Origin: Helicobacteraceae bacterium
GTDB lineage: Bacteria > Campylobacterota > Campylobacteria > Campylobacterales > Sulfurimonadaceae
Assembly: GCA_024635885.1 (NCBI GenBank)
Contig: JAGXIA010000003.1
Location: forward strand, 1 to 8,634
Direction: 5' to 3'
Length of the DNA: 8,634 nucleotides
Part shown: piece by piece, positions 7,021 through 8,634 of the stretch
Numbering within the stretch: position 1 is the stretch's first letter
Layout of the letters: each line of letters opens with the position of its first letter
Made by a program: the position numbers and the translations under genes
Notes under the pieces: model-generated
The model's database searches: none
The model's input: the letters and a program-made list of their open reading frames with translations, nothing else
Told to the model about the DNA's origin: nothing

Positions 7021-8286
7021 ATGAATTACTTAAATGTTACTATTGATAAATTAAAACAAAAACAAAACATTTTTTTAACCGGCGGAGCAGGTGTCGGAAA
7101 AACAACAATTACAAGAGAAGTAATAAAATATTTTGAAGAAGATGCGAAAAAAGTCGCAAAACTTGCTTCTACGGGGATGGCTGCTACACTTATTGGCGGG
7201 CAGACTCTGCATAGTTTTTTAGACTTGGGCATAGCGTCTGATTTGCAAGAGTTAGAGCTTAAAGGCAAACTTGAACTCAACAAAAAAGCAAAAAAGATTA
7301 TACACAGCATGGACCTGCTTGTTATAGATGAAATATCTATGGTAAGTGACACTCTGCTTGACATGATAAGGCTCAGACTTACTCAGGCTGATTTTCAGGG
7401 CTCTTTGCTTTTTGTAGGTGATTTTTTACAACTTCCTCCTGTAGTTCGTGGATACGGGGAAGTGAAATTTGCTTTTGAATCTCTTGCCTGGAAAGAGTTC
7501 TCCTTTGAGATTATAGAGTTGACGCACATCTACAGAACAGATGACAAAGAGTTTATTGAACTTTTAAACAGTATACGCTTTGGTCATATAGATGAGCAGA
7601 TACATAACCATTTAAATCAGTACATAAAACCTCTTCCAAATGATCTGAGTGAATTCACATTTTTGTTTGGAAAAAATGAAACTGCTTCAAGACACAACAA
7701 AGCACAGCTTGCTTTTATAAATGACGAACTTTTTGTAAAAGAAGCGCAAATAATCAAACATCTCAAAACTGCAAAAGATGTTGAAGTAGAGAGGTTTATG
7801 AATGATGCCAGAATAGAAAAAGAGCTGGACTTGAAAATAGGGGCTCCTGTTCTTTTTACAAGAAATTCATGGAACTATTTCAACGGTGAGAGAGGCATTA
7901 TTGTAAACATAGACGCTACTTTTGTTTATGTCAAAAAAAGTGATGAAAAAGTGGTAAAACTCGAAGCAGTCGCTCAAAGTAAGGGCATGTGGAAAGAGAA
8001 AATAATAGAGGGTAAAAAAGAGATGCTAGAAGAGAGCCTTTTTACAATTTACCAGTTTCCAATCAAGCTGGCTTTTGCAATAACAATTCATAAATCACAA
8101 GGGATGAGTATAGAAGATTTAATCATCGAGACAAATGAGATTTTTGCTCCATCACAGTTCTATGTTGCACTTTCGCGTAGTTCCAATCCTAAACGTTTAA
8201 ACCTTATTGCACCAAGAAAGCAGTGGTACGAACTGGCTTTTGTGAACCATAAAGCTACACAGTTTGTAAAGGCTAAGAATTGTTAA
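7021..8286 (+). CDS. Pif1-like SF1B DNA helicase
   Basis: A 421-residue ATP-dependent helicase of the Pif1/RecD-like SF1B group, expected to move 5'-3' on single-stranded DNA and act on replication or recombination intermediates, G-quadruplexes or R-loops (family knowledge). Motifs in order: Walker A GGAGVGKTT at residues 21-29; Ia ASTGMAA at 49-55; a Pif1-style TLHSFLDLG at 62-70; Walker B VIDEISM at 101-107; motif III GDFLQLPPV at 133-141; motif IV YR at 171-172; an SH3-like insert around 270-345 (GAPVLFTRN, FNGERGIIV); motif V TIHKSQG at 355-361; motif VI YVALSRS at 381-387 with Arg386. The length matches compact bacterial Pif1 proteins, with no extra N- or C-terminal domain. Start ATG 7021 lacks a strong Shine-Dalgarno, but there is little room for another start. 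The 3' end overlaps the next gene by 7 nt. I avoid the symbol pif1 because bacterial members are not uniformly named. Confidence 0.92.
   Translation: MNYLNVTIDKLKQKQNIFLTGGAGVGKTTITREVIKYFEEDAKKVAKLASTGMAATLIGGQTLHSFLDLGIASDLQELELKGKLELNKKAKKIIHSMDLLVIDEISMVSDTLLDMIRLRLTQADFQGSLLFVGDFLQLPPVVRGYGEVKFAFESLAWKEFSFEIIELTHIYRTDDKEFIELLNSIRFGHIDEQIHNHLNQYIKPLPNDLSEFTFLFGKNETASRHNKAQLAFINDELFVKEAQIIKHLKTAKDVEVERFMNDARIEKELDLKIGAPVLFTRNSWNYFNGERGIIVNIDATFVYVKKSDEKVVKLEAVAQSKGMWKEKIIEGKKEMLEESLFTIYQFPIKLAFAITIHKSQGMSIEDLIIETNEIFAPSQFYVALSRSSNPKRLNLIAPRKQWYELAFVNHKATQFVKAKNC
8268..8272 (+). promoter_or_regulatory. Shine-Dalgarno inside the helicase gene
   Basis: AAAGG lies 7 nt before a TTG at 8280, inside the last codons of the helicase gene. 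It supports TTG 8280 as the start of the EamA transporter rather than the later ATG at 8313, which has no comparable site and would cut into the first membrane helix. Confidence 0.65.
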
Positions 8287-8634
8287 AGTCTATAGACAGA
8301 GGTGTTTTGTATATGCTTATCGGTGCTCTTTTTTCAGCACTCAACGGCGCTGTTGCTAAAATACTCTCAGATGATTTGAGTGCTTTAGAGATTGTTTTTT
8401 ATCGTAATATTATTGGTGTTATTATAATACTGTACGCCCTCAAACATACTGCTCCAACACTAAGCGGCGGAAAATTTCATATGCTTTTCATACGAGGTTT
8501 ATTTGGCTTTTTGGCAATGATACTTTTTTTCTATACCATTACAGTCATACCGCTCGGCGAGGCAATCACACTCAACAAAACTTCTCCGCTTTTTGTAACA
8601 CTTTTAGCCTATTATTTTTTAAAAGAGCACTTAA
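8280..8634 (+). CDS. EamA/DMT-family transporter (3' partial)
   Basis: The first 118 codons of an inner-membrane permease of the drug/metabolite transporter superfamily (EamA, RhaT-like); the substrate is unknown. From TTG 8280 the protein begins with a short polar stretch (LKSIDRGV), then membrane helix 1 (LYMLIGALFSALNGAVAKIL), the family-typical loop LSALEIVFYRN, helix 2 (IIGVIIILYAL), a short hydrophilic loop, helix 3 (MLFIRGLFGFLAMILFFYTI), then IPLGEAITLNKTSPLFVTLL, the conserved end of the first EamA repeat. About 60% of the protein (some 290-300 residues expected) lies beyond the window. The TTG start overlaps the helicase stop by 7 nt (8280-8286) and has a good Shine-Dalgarno, so the two genes are probably co-transcribed and translationally coupled, though a functional link to the helicase is not implied. 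Confidence 0.88.
   Translation, partial: MLKSIDRGVLYMLIGALFSALNGAVAKILSDDLSALEIVFYRNIIGVIIILYALKHTAPTLSGGKFHMLFIRGLFGFLAMILFFYTITVIPLGEAITLNKTSPLFVTLLAYYFLKEHL

Noticed and set aside
7026..7364. Minus-strand open frame of 112 codons opposite the helicase N-terminus
   Set aside because: Covers the region encoding Walker A and B of the helicase; its Ser/Phe-rich translation is a typical antisense artefact.

Overview
The window is AT-rich, densely packed bacterial DNA. It carries an outer-membrane TonB-dependent receptor, so the organism is Gram-negative. The low GC, A/T-rich spacers, gene-on-gene overlaps, TTG starts and the style of the two-receiver GGDEF protein and EamA transporter suggest Campylobacterota, perhaps near Sulfurimonas or Sulfurovum. 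That placement is inference from protein style; no rRNA or marker gene is present.

Layout. (1) 1-2102 (+): a TonB-dependent outer-membrane receptor, cut at its 5' end by the window edge and probably lacking only its signal peptide. (2) 2172-5694 (+): three tightly spaced genes, forming a likely operon. They encode a protein with a BRCT-like N-terminus and LRV/HEAT-like helical repeats, a MoxR-type AAA+ ATPase (TTG start, strong Shine-Dalgarno), and a protein with a DUF2201_N-type metallopeptidase-like domain plus a C-terminal VWA domain. (3) 5691-6953 (-): a response regulator with two receiver domains and a GGDEF output domain, convergent with the VWA gene so that both stop codons lie in one TTAA. 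(4) 6954-7020: a 67-bp divergent promoter region. (5) 7021-8286 (+): a compact Pif1-like SF1B helicase. (6) 8280-8634 (+): the start of an EamA/DMT-type transporter that overlaps the helicase gene by 7 nt and runs off the window.

How the genes may work together. MoxR ATPases commonly pair with VWA proteins as chaperone-like machines that remodel or metal-load a client (RavA-ViaA, CbbQ-CbbO, NorQ-NorD, CoxD-CoxE). Here the pair is led by a helical-repeat, BRCT-like protein that could be the adaptor or client-recognition part. The VWA protein keeps an intact MIDAS site, but the His-Glu of its HExxH-like zinc motif reads Asn-Gly, so it is probably not a peptidase. This three-gene module is the most interesting part of the window. 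I see no IS element, CRISPR array, tRNA, rRNA or prophage signal, and no gene-free stretch longer than about 70 bp.
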